Source: Pomacea canaliculata | Taxonomy: Eukaryota; Mollusca; Gastropoda; Architaenioglossa; Ampullariidae | Direction: 5' to 3' | Length of the DNA: 64,000 nt | Assembly: GCF_003073045.1 (NCBI RefSeq) | Contig: NC_037596.1 | Coordinates: forward strand, 7,893,416-7,957,415 | In this document: positions 49,936 through 62,199 of the stretch, piece after piece | How the letters are laid out: each line of letters begins with the position of its first letter | How positions within the stretch are numbered: position 1 is the first letter of the stretch | Translations under genes and position numbers: made by a program | The notes under the pieces: model-generated | Database searches by the model: none | Told to the model about the DNA's origin: nothing | Seen by the model: the letters and a program-made list of their open reading frames with translations, nothing else

Positions 49936-52387
49936 CAACCTTTTATGTAGATTTTGTCTCCAGAATGTTCAAAACTAAATAAAGCATTACTTCAGTTGTT
50001 GGGATAACTTAAGTTATTGTAGATGTTCTTGAAGAAAACAAACATCTAATCACTAATAAAAGAGCTTTATACTCAGAAGAGGGAAAGATTATATTCATAA
50101 ATTCTGTCAACTTCTCCTTAAGTATGCTTTAAGTTGACCAAAATTTTTTACTCCTTTGCAAAGGTTGCAACTTTTGACAAAGTTGACTAAATTTTTCATT
50201 TTGTTGGCGTTACGAGAGTCGTTCAAAAAGTTCGAAGCCTCACCCAGAGCTGAACTTTTTTGTTGAGATAACCTACGACCACGTCTTATAAACAAAAAAA
50301 AACTAACAGTCAACTTTTGTCACCCATAAACATGATGTACTGGTGGTGTCGTGACTTAAAGTGATATATTGGTTACATGGCGACGTATTAATTTGCGGAG
50401 AAGTCACTTTTATAGGTAAATTTTCTAACGGATCGCATGGCAAGAGCGGCCAGTGACGTGGGAATTCCTATAAACTCCCTTTCTGGCGTTTGTAGTCCAC
50501 TAGAGCACCCGTCACGTCAGTTAAGCGTGACAGAAGTTATTGACCCATGAAATGAAAATTAATGTGAATATGTAAACATGTACTGTAAGTGCTGATGAAC
50601 TGCACGTAAAACACTTTTTTCTCTTAAGAATTTTAGTGCTCTTTCCCTCATTTTTCGCAGGAAGGAGAAACATAAATTTCTTGGACACCTCTCCTCCGAA
50701 TGACCCTCTCAAGGCCAACAGGATTGTTAAGTGTAGACAAATGTCGAGCGAAAGGAGAGGGTAGGAATGACGTACGGTGAACTGTAGGTGGGTGGGGTGG
50801 ACAAATAATGTAAGTGTGAGTGATGGGTGGAGTTTTAGTGTGGCACATACTTCTGCAGAGCAACGTTGACAAACATATCGCCCCTCTGCCACACAAACTA
50901 TTCTACACTTACACACATGTACAGTGCAGCTCACAAACACACATTTAGACACTATACGACGCATAAATAAGATACGTCTAAAACATATAGACACATGTGT
51001 TTACATTTATAACACATTAGACACATTGACACCTATATATACGTATACACATACATCATAACACATTCATATATAGTCCTGCACGCACGCTCATTCTCTT
51101 TCTCTCTCTTACATACATACGAAGTCTCTCTCACACATACACACAGTCTTCCTGTCTCTCTCACCCACATACACACACCTACAACTTTTTTCACCATACA
51201 TGCAAACACATATACACACCGTGTGCGCGCACAAAACAACGCATAGACAACAAATTTACCTCACACACACACATATAACTTATACACAGACATAATATGC
51301 ACTCACACAGGTACCAGACTTTCAAAGATATAACAACCATGTACATACGCATAACCTCTCACACACGCAGGTACACACATTTTTTTGTTTGTTTATTTTC
51401 CCCTGATGATAAAGCGTTTAACGTCACGAAGTGGGTTAATATCTTAAAGGCCAACCCCAGGCAAATATGATATTTAAGTTAAAAGTTGCACAGAGACTGA
51501 CGAACTGTACTAGGACGTTTTTCGCTATAAAAATATTCTAAACTTTAAAAAATTGAAAGGTTGATATAAATTGAAATCTGGAGTCACTGATCTCAGCCAT
51601 GCTCGCCTCCTGTTTTAAAAATTCCTGTCGTTCAAAGAAATGTTGCTCTCAACTCCGCCTTTAAGTGGGCGTGTGTCTGAAGGAGCATACAGACGACAGG
51701 AGTCGTCACGTGGTTGTCTGTCACATACTCGTTGTCTCTCCTGTCACGTATGGTATTCGGTGATGACATACTTTAGTACTGCGTGACTGACTTATAAGAG
51801 GTTGGTGTTGCCGAATATTTGGTAACCAGCATTCTGAACAGCATCACAACATATCGACAATCTGTGACCCGTGAATCGCCCTCTCTCATTCGCGTTCATT
51901 ATGATGGAATAGTCGAGAGAGACACATTATATATATAATGTGTATTATCTATACATGTTTATAGGTAAAGGAAAATAGGTCAACTTATTTCCGCCAGAGA
52001 GCAAGTACATATCAATTTACACACCCACACACTCACACTACCTTCCTGACTCGTTACTTTATGCAGACAATCATAGAAAACAGAGAGCAAAACCAATTGT
52101 TATTGTTGTAAAAGTGCTTTCACCCAAAGGTTTACTGACACACTTTCTCTCCTCTATCAGCACTATCATATGTAATTTTACCCTATAATAATAATCTCAA
52201 AATGTTCTTTAATCTTCATTTCTTTTTGTTCTGCTTTCTACACGTCAAAGAACAAGACCTTTAACCTCATCTCCTTTGCCGTTCAATAATTCTCTCCTTG
52301 CTTCTTGTCTGCTGTCTCTCAGAGTCATTTCCTGACCATTTCCACGGTCACAGGTCAAAACATTTGCCAAACACCTTAAATACTTAC
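49936..52387. other. No gene seen; CA-rich microsatellite-like DNA
   Basis: 50880-51390 is rich in CACACA and ACATA units on the plus strand and yields false Cys/Val-rich minus-strand frames. The rest is ordinary intergenic DNA with no supported coding frame. Confidence 0.4.
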
Positions 52388-52564
52388 CATCGTGCCAATG
52401 TTAACAGAGTGAGTGAGACACGAACTGGGGTTCCCTGGTGACTCAGAAGAAAAATATGGTAGGTCTATTTCTGTCTCCGTTGTTGACGGGACAGGAAAGG
52501 AAGCTGATGTAAAAGACCTGAATTTTGGAGACAGCTTTGGCTTGTCCTTCAGTGGCAAAGACAT
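52388..52564 (-). other. Candidate 5' exon with strong splice donor
   Basis: A 59-codon frame, starting MSLPLKDKPKLSPKFRSFTS, is open to a near-ideal donor ATG|GTAAGTAT at 52388. A CRE cluster lies about 300 bases upstream. The frame ends in phase 0, whereas the known paralogue A exon needs phase 1, so it cannot be a simple alternative coding start for that gene. It may belong to an unseen gene or be untranslated. Confidence 0.25.
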
Positions 52565-52858
52565 ACAGGTCTACTGTCATTCAGTGGAAAAAACGTGCTA
52601 CTATAGCATGTACATTAGTATACATGTGAACTTTGACCTACTGTTATGTAAAGAAAGGGTCAGATTAATGAAGGTTGATAGATTGGTCGACCAGCGGAAG
52701 TCCAGAATCGTGACGACGGCAACGATGAACGGTTGACGATATGCTAAAATGTATGTCGTCTGCACAGTCAACGTACCGGCTGGGTACAGCGGCGCTGCGA
52801 TCTGTACGGGTGGACCTGTAGCAGGACTAGGTCAGAGTTCAGCTGAGGTCACAGAAAC

Positions 52859-52911
52859 TGACGTCACAAGAGAGAATGACGTCAACCGGTAGTGACGCAT
52901 GAGGACGTCAT
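52859..52911. promoter_or_regulatory. Cluster of CRE sites
   Basis: Two perfect TGACGTCA palindromes (52859-52866 and 52877-52884), a TGACGCAT (52893) and a GACGTCAT (52904-52911) lie within 53 bases. This density is far above chance in AT-rich DNA and suggests a CREB/ATF-bound promoter or enhancer. It lies upstream of the candidate exon at 52388-52564 and in the 8 kb between the two paralogues. Confidence 0.5.
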
Positions 52912-53014
52912 AAAACAAGCAGACTTCTGGAAGACAACATGGAAGCTAGATTAAAATAAAGCTTACTGATACAGACCTTGTGGGAAAATTCTAAGTTGTT
53001 TTATCCGTCTAACA

Positions 53015-53330
53015 CAGTAATGGAGAACCTTTTTTCTACCAATGGCAGCTTGGTTATTTGTAACATTATTCGCAGGCCGTATAAAGTATTTAAAAATTGG
53101 TCAAGACGTGGTTTTGTCAGTGTGTTAACATTTTTACAATGTGTTTAGTGCCAGCTGCCCGTCATTGACTGTCCTGTGAGTCACCGCAACACAGGCAGAG
53201 GGAGCGCCGGCAGAGGACAAGAAGCGTATGTATCTGTCCTGTCATGTACTCGTGTGTGTCTTATCTCTCCCGTAATACACATCCCTTGCTTGTTACTCAA
53301 AACTTACGTTATTGTTGTGATTGCATTAAT
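53015..53330. mobile_element. Degraded hAT-like dispersed repeat, copy 2
   Basis: It starts CAGTAATGGAGAACCTTTTT, with GCAGGCCGTATAAAG following, both hAT-like features, and is collinear with 27838-28170. Shared blocks include GACTGTCCTGTGAGTCACC and GTCATGTACTCG. No transposase is visible. Confidence 0.5.
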
Positions 53331-54690
53331 ATATATTTATGTTGCTTTAAAAAGCTCTCAGGTTTGTTCATTTCGAGTTCGGCCTTCGGTTGCCTCGGTA
53401 AGGCCAGACTAAATGATTCTCTGACCTTATACGGCTTGCTGGCTGGACGTTCCCCACCTTTGGTCCAACCCATCTAAGTATACCATTACCTGTCACAATA
53501 CATCGGGCGAGAGTCTTAGATGCTGGGCGCCCTTCTCTTGTCGCCTAGAATATGCAAAGGGCATAACATCTGCCGACGTCCTCAACAGCTATGTGCAGAG
53601 TTATCTTCTAAAAGTCCTAGGAATTGGGTGCAGAGTTATCTTGTAAATGCCCCTTTGAAAAATTATCAGTTCACAAGCCGTGGGAAGAAAAGAAGTATAA
53701 ATTAACCGATATTATACTTTCAAGACCTTCGTCATCCTTCAAGAGTAGCAAATCCAAACTCTTTCATATACAGTTTTAGTTTGATGCTCTATAAATAATT
53801 GAAACGCTGCTGTAATCCCCACAGAAAATGTTAGAACGGAAGATAGATTTTTACTTCACTGATACAAGAGCACCCAATCAATTCAACAATAGTCAAAAAA
53901 GTCAAATGCAGGAGTGTAGTATCTAGTCACAGATGAACACGTTTTGGAGTTACAGTTCTACAGTTAGTAGAACTAATCGACAAAGTTATTATTAATTTGT
54001 CAGAAAAGCACAACTAGTTACACCCGGAAAGGGTTCTTGATCATAGATCAAATCATTTTTAGATAAACTACGACCTACTAGATTACGAAGCAGAGAGGAG
54101 AAAACCCACAGCCTCGACTGTGTGACCTTATCACCAGTGAAGCGCTGGAACAAACCGTTATGGCGAGATAAAGGACGAGGCAGTCGATGGTGGAAAGTCG
54201 CTGTAGGGTGGTTTGAAGGTGGAAACGGTATGGTGCAGACAAAGAAAGAACAATCCAGATGAGTGGTAAATAGACAACAATAAAGCACTGGTCAAGAGAA
54301 GACCTAGACCACAGAGAGAGAGAGAGACCACAGCCCCCTCAGGCGAAGGGACATCACTCTTGTCCCTTTTCTTTGAAATGGTCGTCGGGGAGGAGGTGGG
54401 AGGGCTGACAAACTTCTTCACATTTTGTAGACCAGATAACTCAAATTGTATCCCTTTATCTCTATTTATAGCCTGCTCCTGCCAACTTCCCGTTGAATAT
54501 TAATCAGCTGCTAGGCATTATGACAGTTTCCTCATGTAACAACACGATTGCAGCTGCAATATGTTCCTAATATTGCTTGCATATAAATTTAAGCCCTCTA
54601 CGTCACAGACTTGTATGGCTAGTCTAGTCATCCCCTCCATTTTCCATCTCATAATGCGCAATCGCTTCTAGGGGTAAGCACTTGCCAGTT
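53331..54690. other. No gene seen
   Basis: Intergenic DNA between the two paralogues. A GA-rich patch lies at 54315-54340. Open frames are short and lack coding character. Confidence 0.4.
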
Positions 54691-54795
54691 CAACCAACCA
54701 ACCAACCAACCAACCAACCAACCAACCAACCAACCAACCAACCAACCAACCAACCAACCAACCAACCAACCAACCAACCAACCAACCAACCAACC
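54691..54795. repeat. (CCAA)n microsatellite
   Basis: About 26 uninterrupted tetranucleotide CCAA units. The purity suggests a hypervariable locus. Confidence 0.95.
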
Positions 54796-56442
54796 TGCAA
54801 TTATTGTGGCCATTACAACGCTTTAAAACAAAATTAAAAGAAAATAAAGCATAACAACAACCAAAGGCATTGAAAGGAAAATTAAAGCAAAACTGCAGCG
54901 ATAAATGTTTTCTGTCTCAAAGGAAGGGCAAGTTACGAGGTATGCGGAAAACGTTTTAGAGATAAAGAGGTTGAGAAGACGTTGAGTAATAAGGCCATTG
55001 TGGCTCGACATACATTGGTAACAGATGTAGTGCAGATCTGGGGGTCATAATTTTTTTCCAGTGACTACCTCAAGCTTAGTGCAGATACTATTTCCCAAAA
55101 CCTGAGTTGGTTTTGCGGACAATTATCACCATTAACAGGAAGAAGTCAACATCGTGACCTCAAGCGTGTCCACTGACACGAATAATTAGTCCCATAAGCT
55201 GTAATCTTTGAGGCTTAACAAAGTAAGCCTATCCTAATACAATCTTGTTGACTATACTGTTGACAACTTTATAATTAGACTAGAAACCCTACACTTTACT
55301 AGATCTTTAAGTTTCGCATATCTATATTAAGTAAATAATAAATACCTGACAGGTGTGCTATCTTTCAGAAAGATAAAAATCTCAAGAAAATGAGTCACTT
55401 GGTTTCCCGACCAGTAACACATGTACTGTATTCAAGTGTCCTTCAAGTAAACACTGGCTTTTTAAAAAGTTTCTTTTTGAAACTTATTCACACTGTCATT
55501 CTCAAATTTGACAGCTATAAAACGAATAAATGTATATGTAAAATATTGCATCCTCCACCTGTAAAATGCGATGGAAGTATTTATTGCATAGTGATGACAC
55601 AGCATCGCGACACCGGGACTTTGCAACACTGCAACAGTGTGGCATTTAAAATTTCAACATCGGAAGACTTGGTCAATGTTTGCATTGCAACATTGGGACA
55701 CTTTGAGGCTACAATATAAAACAATTTACCGTTTCAACTCGAGACAGAATTACAATTTGGGAAAATTATTATGTATGCCTAACATGTCTGCTATATGGCA
55801 CCGACTGTCTCAATAACATGAAGGAAAGAAAGGCAAACAAACAAAAGCAAACCGAAGAATAACAAGAAGTAAATACAAAAAAACAAACCAAAAAAAAAAA
55901 CAAACAAAAATTTAAAAAAAACCAAAAAAACAAAAAACGAAGAACGGAGAAACAAATCAATCCTAACGCGAGGCCAGTGGTCATCAATGAATCTGGTCTA
56001 AGCCATTGACGTCACAGCGAGGTCTTCGTACGTGGGTGAGTGAACTGAAACATGAACACGAGGACAGGTCAGCAACTACTACAACCACTACTACTACTAC
56101 AACAACAACTACTACTATTATTTCTTCTTTTACTACTACATTAAACCCGCAGCTTACAGCGCATAATAATATAAAGGAGCAGACAGATGGCCAACTATGA
56201 GGATGAAGTACAAAAGACAGAGAAAACAGTCAGTAGCATCGAGAAGTAATGACGAAAAAGATATCGGTGTGAAAAATTAATCGAGAGATATTCAACGACG
56301 AGAGAGAGAGAGAAGGAAAGAAAGAAAATAAAAATACGAAGTATTTATCTGCTCATTCCGTCATGGCATAACATCTTCCAAAAAGATTGGCATCTTTGCT
56401 TGAGGGTGCACACATCCATCCATGTATTCATCTCTACCACCA
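54796..56442. other. No gene seen; 3' flank of paralogue B
   Basis: AT-rich DNA with an A/C-rich tract at 55820-55940 and a (CTA)n-type patch at 56075-56140. Part of it near 56442 is likely the 3' UTR of the minus-strand paralogue B. Confidence 0.4.
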
Positions 56443-59400
56443 CTAGTTCTTCCTCTTTCTCTCTCTCTCACATACACTTAGTTGCCGCTGTCCATTCTCA
56501 CGCAAATAGAGTGGCTCACCGTGTCCGGGACAACACATCCTGAAGGTCACGCCTCTCCCGGCCGTCATCTCCTGGCACTGATACGGCATCAGCTGCCGCC
56601 TGATGTCCTCGATGGCGTCCAGTAGCGTGACTTCTGGCCTCATCATCAGCATCAGCACGACGTCTTTACACCGACTGATCAAATCTCCCGTTTGTTGTGC
56701 ACCTTGATCTACATGACCAACTGGTGAGGACTCCGAACGTGGCACGGAAGTGGCGCCACCTGTTAGGGTTTTGTTTCCGCCCGCACCGGAAATGGCCGTG
56801 CCACTACCTGCAAGCGCGCGCATCATGACCATAGCCGTCAACGCAGGGTCTCCTTCCCCTAGTACTTTTGACGTCATCATCATCGTCAGCGCGGGGTCCG
56901 TGGCGACCCTGTCTGTCTGCATGACACCCGTGAGAAGCCGGCGGATGGTGCTTTGCGACAGGCAGAACTCGAAAAGGCTGTTGACGGATGGCGGAGCCCC
57001 CATGTTGGTCATTATTCGTTCAGAGTTGTGACCCACGGCCTGACACAGCAACTGCGACTGCGGCGCCGAACAAGAGAGCGCCAGACCCATCCCGTTAGCT
57101 CCTGCGGGTAGGTGGAGATTTGGGTCGACACAGCCATGCGCCTCGTAATACTGAACCAGCCCCATCTCGCGCGCCAGTAGGTGAGCGGCTCTGTGGCTTG
57201 GCGGATCCAGAAAGACGCCGGAAAACGATTGCCTGGATCCTAAAAGCGATAATAGGTTGGATCCTAAATGAGACGATTGGCGGGGCCATGCGGACGACGC
57301 CATAGTGGTACCGCCTGATGATGATTGGCTGGATCCTATGGATGATTGGTTGTATCCCGTGGATGATGATGATTGGTTGGATCCTATGAATGATTGGCTG
57401 GATCCTAAGTGAGACGATTGGCGGAACCGTCCGGACGACGCCTCTACTGTAGGCTGCGTGGTACCACCTGATGTTGATTGGTTGGATCTTACAAGCGACA
57501 GTAGCGTCGATCCCGTGGACGACACACCTACTGTATGCTTTGGTGAATCACTGGCGTTGAACCTCAGACTTGCAACAGAAATGGCGTTGGAAGCAGTAGT
57601 AGGCGTTTGGCTTTTGCGCTCCACAGAGGCAGGTAGGCTTTGTTGTGATTTCGTCTCCTGAAGAGTGACTGGAAAGTTCAAACCCTGATCAGAAGATGCA
57701 GACGGCAAAGAATCCAGGACTGCGCTCTCATTAACAACAGCCTGAGTCTTGCTGATTTCAGGTTCAGACAGATTGAAATATTGGTTGATGTCATTGCCAT
57801 TTTTTCTTGGACCGATGGGAATCTGTGAGGCATCATACGCCAGCCTTTGACCCCACACCAGAGATGGAGCCATGAGGTTAGAGGGAGGTAAATGGTAGTA
57901 CCCTTGTGATGGGTAAAGAATATAAGTCATTCCATTCGACGGGTGGGAAGGCTGGTACCTTCCTTCAGACAAGTAAATAATCTGAGGAGTTAACTGGGAG
58001 GGTTGCACAGTTTGAATTACTCCATGGGAAGAGGGAGATAAGTTCTGCACTGTTGGGGCTGGGTGTGCAGGGTTGTTTTTCCCTGAATAATAATGGGATC
58101 ATTAATTGATTGCAAAGATAGTGGAAGTGAGTAGACAACTTGCGGGTGATTGGGATATTGCTGGGGAATCACCTGGGAAAGGTAAGACGGTTGAGGAAAC
58201 TGCAAATTTGGGTACACAGGGAGAGACTGCTGGTCAAACGCGTGAGTAGGCTGCTGTATCAAATAGGTAGGTAGAAATGGTGGTGGATGCATCACGGACG
58301 GATGCGGAACAACCCTGCTACCCAGGTGACTGAGATGTGCAGGTAGATGCAGGTGCTGATTATAGTTTGGTGCTTGGTTTATCTTTTGCAGGTGCTGGAT
58401 AACTGAAGATAACTCCACTTTGGGTAGATGTCGGGTGCTCCCAGATTCATGCACTGGATTGGTGTTTCCGGTTAAAGGATGGTCGGCTTGGGTAGACTGA
58501 ATATAAATTACAGGCTGAAGATTGGGTGCAGCTTGGCCTATCGCAACATTTCCAAGCGTGTGAAGATTCAAGAAACAATTGTGTGAAAAAATAATTTATA
58601 AATATTATTTTAATATTCATGCAGGTATATCGTCAAATAAACATACCCTGTATCTGTCTTTTTTTTTGTCTCCTATTGATGTCAGTCCTGTCTACAGCCC
58701 TAGGGTTGTCCTTAGCCTTCAGTCGTACCCTTACCTCTCCGATATCTTCAGTGTATGTCTTTAGTCCTTTGCCTATGGTTTTGCTAATCCTTCTGTTACT
58801 TTGTAACCGTACATGTTTTTATCTTAATAAATTCGATAAATTTCTGAATGCTTTTCCTGAACCAATTTCTATTTCTTTATACATCTGTTTTATTACGCAG
58901 TTTCGTCGAAATGCTCGCACATTCGAATTTCGCAATTATAATGTATTTCAAGTTTTAATTTTTCTGTTTCGTTCATGACTATTTGGTTTTATTATTTATC
59001 TTTAAAGTCGCATAAAGGAAGTAATGTTTTAATTTATTAAAATAAAATCAAGACGCAAATGTGTGTTTTTCATTTTTGAATTACTATCAAAACCCCTTTG
59101 AGTAACGCACGTGAAGTATTTTATTTCCTAAGAGATAATCAGCGAGAGTCTGCTGCAATATTTAATTGCATCCTTCTAACTAATTAGGATCGAGTTTTTG
59201 TCAAATAGTCTCGGCAATAATGTGTTTTTTTCAAAAACACAAAGAATTAGATGTAATTAAAGAAACAGTATGGACAAAGCTTGAATTTGGTTTTGTCAAT
59301 TATTGAAAATCACAATACAAACGGGGAGTGCTTATTGGCTCAATTTTACAGCAACCTACGGTTAATCTAGATATCCGAAAATAGAACTTACAAAAAAGAA

Positions 59401-61222
59401 ATCTTTCTCAAGCCAATAAAAGTGAATTATAATTAATTTATATTAGATTTTAGAGTGTTATTGGTTTAAAATATAATATATATAACACAGGGGTGGGCAA
59501 CATACGGCCCGCGGGCCGGATCCGGCCCGCGACGGGATTTTGAATGGCCCGCAGACTGGTTCTGGTCGTACATGATAATGTGGCCCGCTGCCACATTCTG
59601 CCGCAATCTCCCACTACTAATTACTTACTTACTGCGTCGAATAATAGTGACTGTTAGTTATTTTGATTCTTTGTTTTCAGTTAGAATTAGATTTAGAAGT
59701 CGACAAGAAAGCAGTATGTTTGTTGTGCAGTGAAAGTGTTGCCTTTATGCGACGAAACATGCAGGCTATGGCAGTACTATGGCAAGCTATGGCAGGCTAT
59801 GGCAAGCTATGGCAGGCTAAGGCAGGCTATGGCAAGCTATGGCAGGCTATGGCAGGACTTTATCAGCAGCGGAACGGCAAACAAGAGCAACAGAACTGGA
59901 CGGAAAACTTGTAAAGCAGCAGAATGTATTCGTAAAAACCAAAGTAGCCCAGAAAGCTGCTACTCATGCCAGTTTGTGGTCGCATACAACATTGCCAAGC
60001 ACAGCAAATCGTTCAGAGATGGTGAATTTGTCAACAAGTGCATGCTCGATGTCGCTGATCAAGTCTGTCCAGAATAAAGAAAGAAGTTTGAAGAAGTCAG
60101 TTTGTCGAGAAGAACTGTGGTTCGCCGCATTGAAGCAATTGGTGAAGACCTGACATCACAACTGAAAAAGCGGGTACCTTCATTTCAGCTGTTTTCCTTG
60201 GCATTGGATGAAAGCACTGACATCGATGACACTGCACAGTTGCTCATCTTTATACGAGGCATTTCAGAAAACTTTGAAATCACAGAAGAATTGCTGTCAA
60301 TGGAATCAATGAAAGACACTACTACCGGGGAAGATATTTTTGAATATGTGGAAAATGCCATGCATACAATGCAATTAACATGGCAGGAAATGGCCAGTAG
60401 TACTTCCTTGCATATGTAGATAAATACGCGATTATGGTATTGATCCAGTAATCTGGCCCGCCAAGGACTTCATTTCCCCATATCCGGCCCGCCAACCGGA
60501 GAAGTTGCCCACCCCTGATATAACACATACAACCTAAAAAGCCGCTTTAGATATACAGTAAAGTAAGGAAACTTGTAGGATAAATATCCAGCCAAGGTAA
60601 TCGAGAACACAGAGTTTTCCTTTCTAGATTCAGAAAGACACCACAAAACAACTACTGAAAGTTGTTTTTCTATTTTCACCCTTTTGAAGAAATCTTCTTC
60701 GGTGTTCTTTTAGCGAGCTCAAGTACCAACGAGGGTCTTTTGTAATTGTAAAGGTGCATGAAGTTTCGAAAAGTAGGGGCTAGCTTTGTCATTTGATGAA
60801 GCGTTGGTTAGGTTGAAATAGTATTTAACTGTGAAACCTCCAGGTATAAAAAGCACGGTTCTTGCTGTGTGCACAAAAAAGGGGAAAGATGTGGAATGGG
60901 TTAAAAGTAAAATTATTAGACAAAGAGACGATTGTGGCTGCAGTTGAGATATTTTAAATTACTGACCAGTTTTCGTTCGAAGTTGGGGGGAAAAACTCAG
61001 TTTCGCTCTTATCACAGAATTTCTTACGTATTGTTAACATTGATTATAAGAACTACAAAAAGGGTTTCAAGAGTTTTGTACAAAAAGTATTTAGTCAATA
61101 GGCAGCGCTCACAAAAATGTTAAGCGTAAACTTTTTTTTAGAAACATTTTCTTACCTGGTTGATTTAAACACGAAACGTTTATCGCGAAGAAAAGAACAG
61201 CGCAAATAAACATCTTTGACAT
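56443..61222 (-). CDS. Secreted low-complexity protein with eight-cysteine C-terminal module (paralogue B)
   Basis: Unrecognised secreted protein, tandem paralogue of the gene at 43460-48632. Exon 1 (61222-61156, 67 nt) encodes signal peptide MSKMFICAVLFFAINVSC and ends in phase 1 at CCAG|GTAAGA, the same length and phase as in paralogue A. The large exon runs 58537-56443; its acceptor (GCGATAG) is weak but joins in frame. The first part is Pro/Gln/Tyr/Ser-rich, the middle is rich in SSHLGS and NQSS-type motifs, and the C-terminal module starts near 57190 with cysteines in HGCVDP, SCSAPQ, LLCQA, FCLSQ, RCKDV, QCQEM and MCCPGHGE. Cys spacing is 20, 9, 27, 98, 31, 14, 1 against 20, 9, 33, 134, 36, 13, 1 in paralogue A. 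One base seems missing from an A5 run near 58080. With it the total is 2163 nt, 720 residues. A hAT element lies in intron 1. Confidence 0.8.
59488..60517 (+). mobile_element. Non-autonomous hAT element with 8-bp target duplication
   Basis: Ends CAGGGGTGGGCAAC and GTTGCCCACCCCTG are perfect inverted repeats, flanked exactly by ATATAACA at 59480-59487 and 60518-60525, the 8-bp duplication expected of hAT. Subterminal DNA is rich in GGCCCGC motifs. Plus-strand frames hold pieces of a GTF2IRD2/Charlie-like transposase: FVVAYNIAKHSKSFRDGEFV, RRTVVRRIEAIGEDLTSQLK and FSLALDESTDIDDTAQLLIF with the first catalytic Asp. The frame is interrupted, the BED finger and the C-terminal catalytic and dimerisation parts are missing, and an insert of 10-bp units replaces part of the N-terminal region. 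It cannot code for an active transposase. It lies in intron 1 of paralogue B. Confidence 0.92.
59781..59855. repeat. 10-bp tandem repeat inside the hAT element
   Basis: Seven to eight units alternating GGCAAGCTAT and GGCAGGCTAT. They create a Tyr-Gly-Lys-Leu-Trp-Gln-Ala-Met-Ala repeat in one frame that is not part of known hAT transposases. Confidence 0.85.
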
Positions 61223-62172
61223 ATTGTGTATTTTTCACTTCAAAAAAGAAATACATGGGCATTACAGGTTCATTAGGCCTACCTCCATGAAAGTCCAGAG
61301 CGTTTCTCCAGCAGACAGCCTATTAATACAACCTTCTCCATCTATCATGCCATTCGTCTTCCTTCTGTCCTTAGCGTCCTCAGTTAATCTTGGGACTGCC
61401 GCTTCTTTTTATAATAGTTGCGTGCTGTTTACGAGGTTAAAGGTGGACGTCCTATTTCCCACTTCCTCTCATTTTATCTTCAGAACAGAGCGCAAATTAG
61501 AAACAGACGGACACGAAAATTTGACAGAGGTAAAGTAAGATCCGGGGTAGGGTTAAACGAGATTAGGGAGAATATTAATTATTCCACAAGCGAAATGTTG
61601 GTCCTGTGGGTTAGCCTCTGTGGAAGCTGAAGATGTATGTATCAGACTTTCCAGGTAGAGTCTGAAATTTTATATTCTTGGATTCTGGGTAGATAATTTA
61701 TCGTATGAGGCCGCTGTCTATAAACTAGATCTAGTCGGGTAAAAATGGCGGAGTAGCATTTGATCAAATCAAAACGGAAACGAACAAAGTGCTTTGAAAC
61801 CTTAAATAAATTTATAAATAAATTGAGCACTAAAATACAGAATTTCTTAATAAATATCTTTTTATTGATTTTATAATAGAAGACAGACGTCATAAAAACG
61901 AGACTGAACAACTCAGTCATAATGTTTCTCTTTGAGGTTTCCTCCCCTGACGTTGAATTAGATCAATGGCGCTTTCGTTTGTTTCCGTGAGTCATTTTCC
62001 TTCCGAATAAAAACAAGTTAATATTTTTATTGTCTAATATTTGAATAATGGACATTATTAGGTCAGAGTAAATAAATTAGACTTTATTCAGGTTCTGGCT
62101 TTCTTAATGTGATTTATTTTTCATTCGTCTTTTAATTATACGACGCATGCGCAAACCCGTCACTCCTCATTT

Positions 62173-62184
62173 CGGGAATTCCCG
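62173..62184. promoter_or_regulatory. Palindromic kappaB-type site
   Basis: CGGGAATTCCCG contains GGGAATTCCC, a consensus Rel/NF-kappaB decamer, about 820 bases upstream of the Ig-domain gene's start codon. A perfect 12-base palindrome is uncommon in AT-rich DNA, but binding is inference. Confidence 0.45.
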
Positions 62185-62199
62185 CTATACCAGTAGGTA

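Noticed and set aside
50521-51239. Cys/Val-rich minus-strand frames
   Set aside because: They arise from CA-rich microsatellite DNA and have no independent coding evidence.
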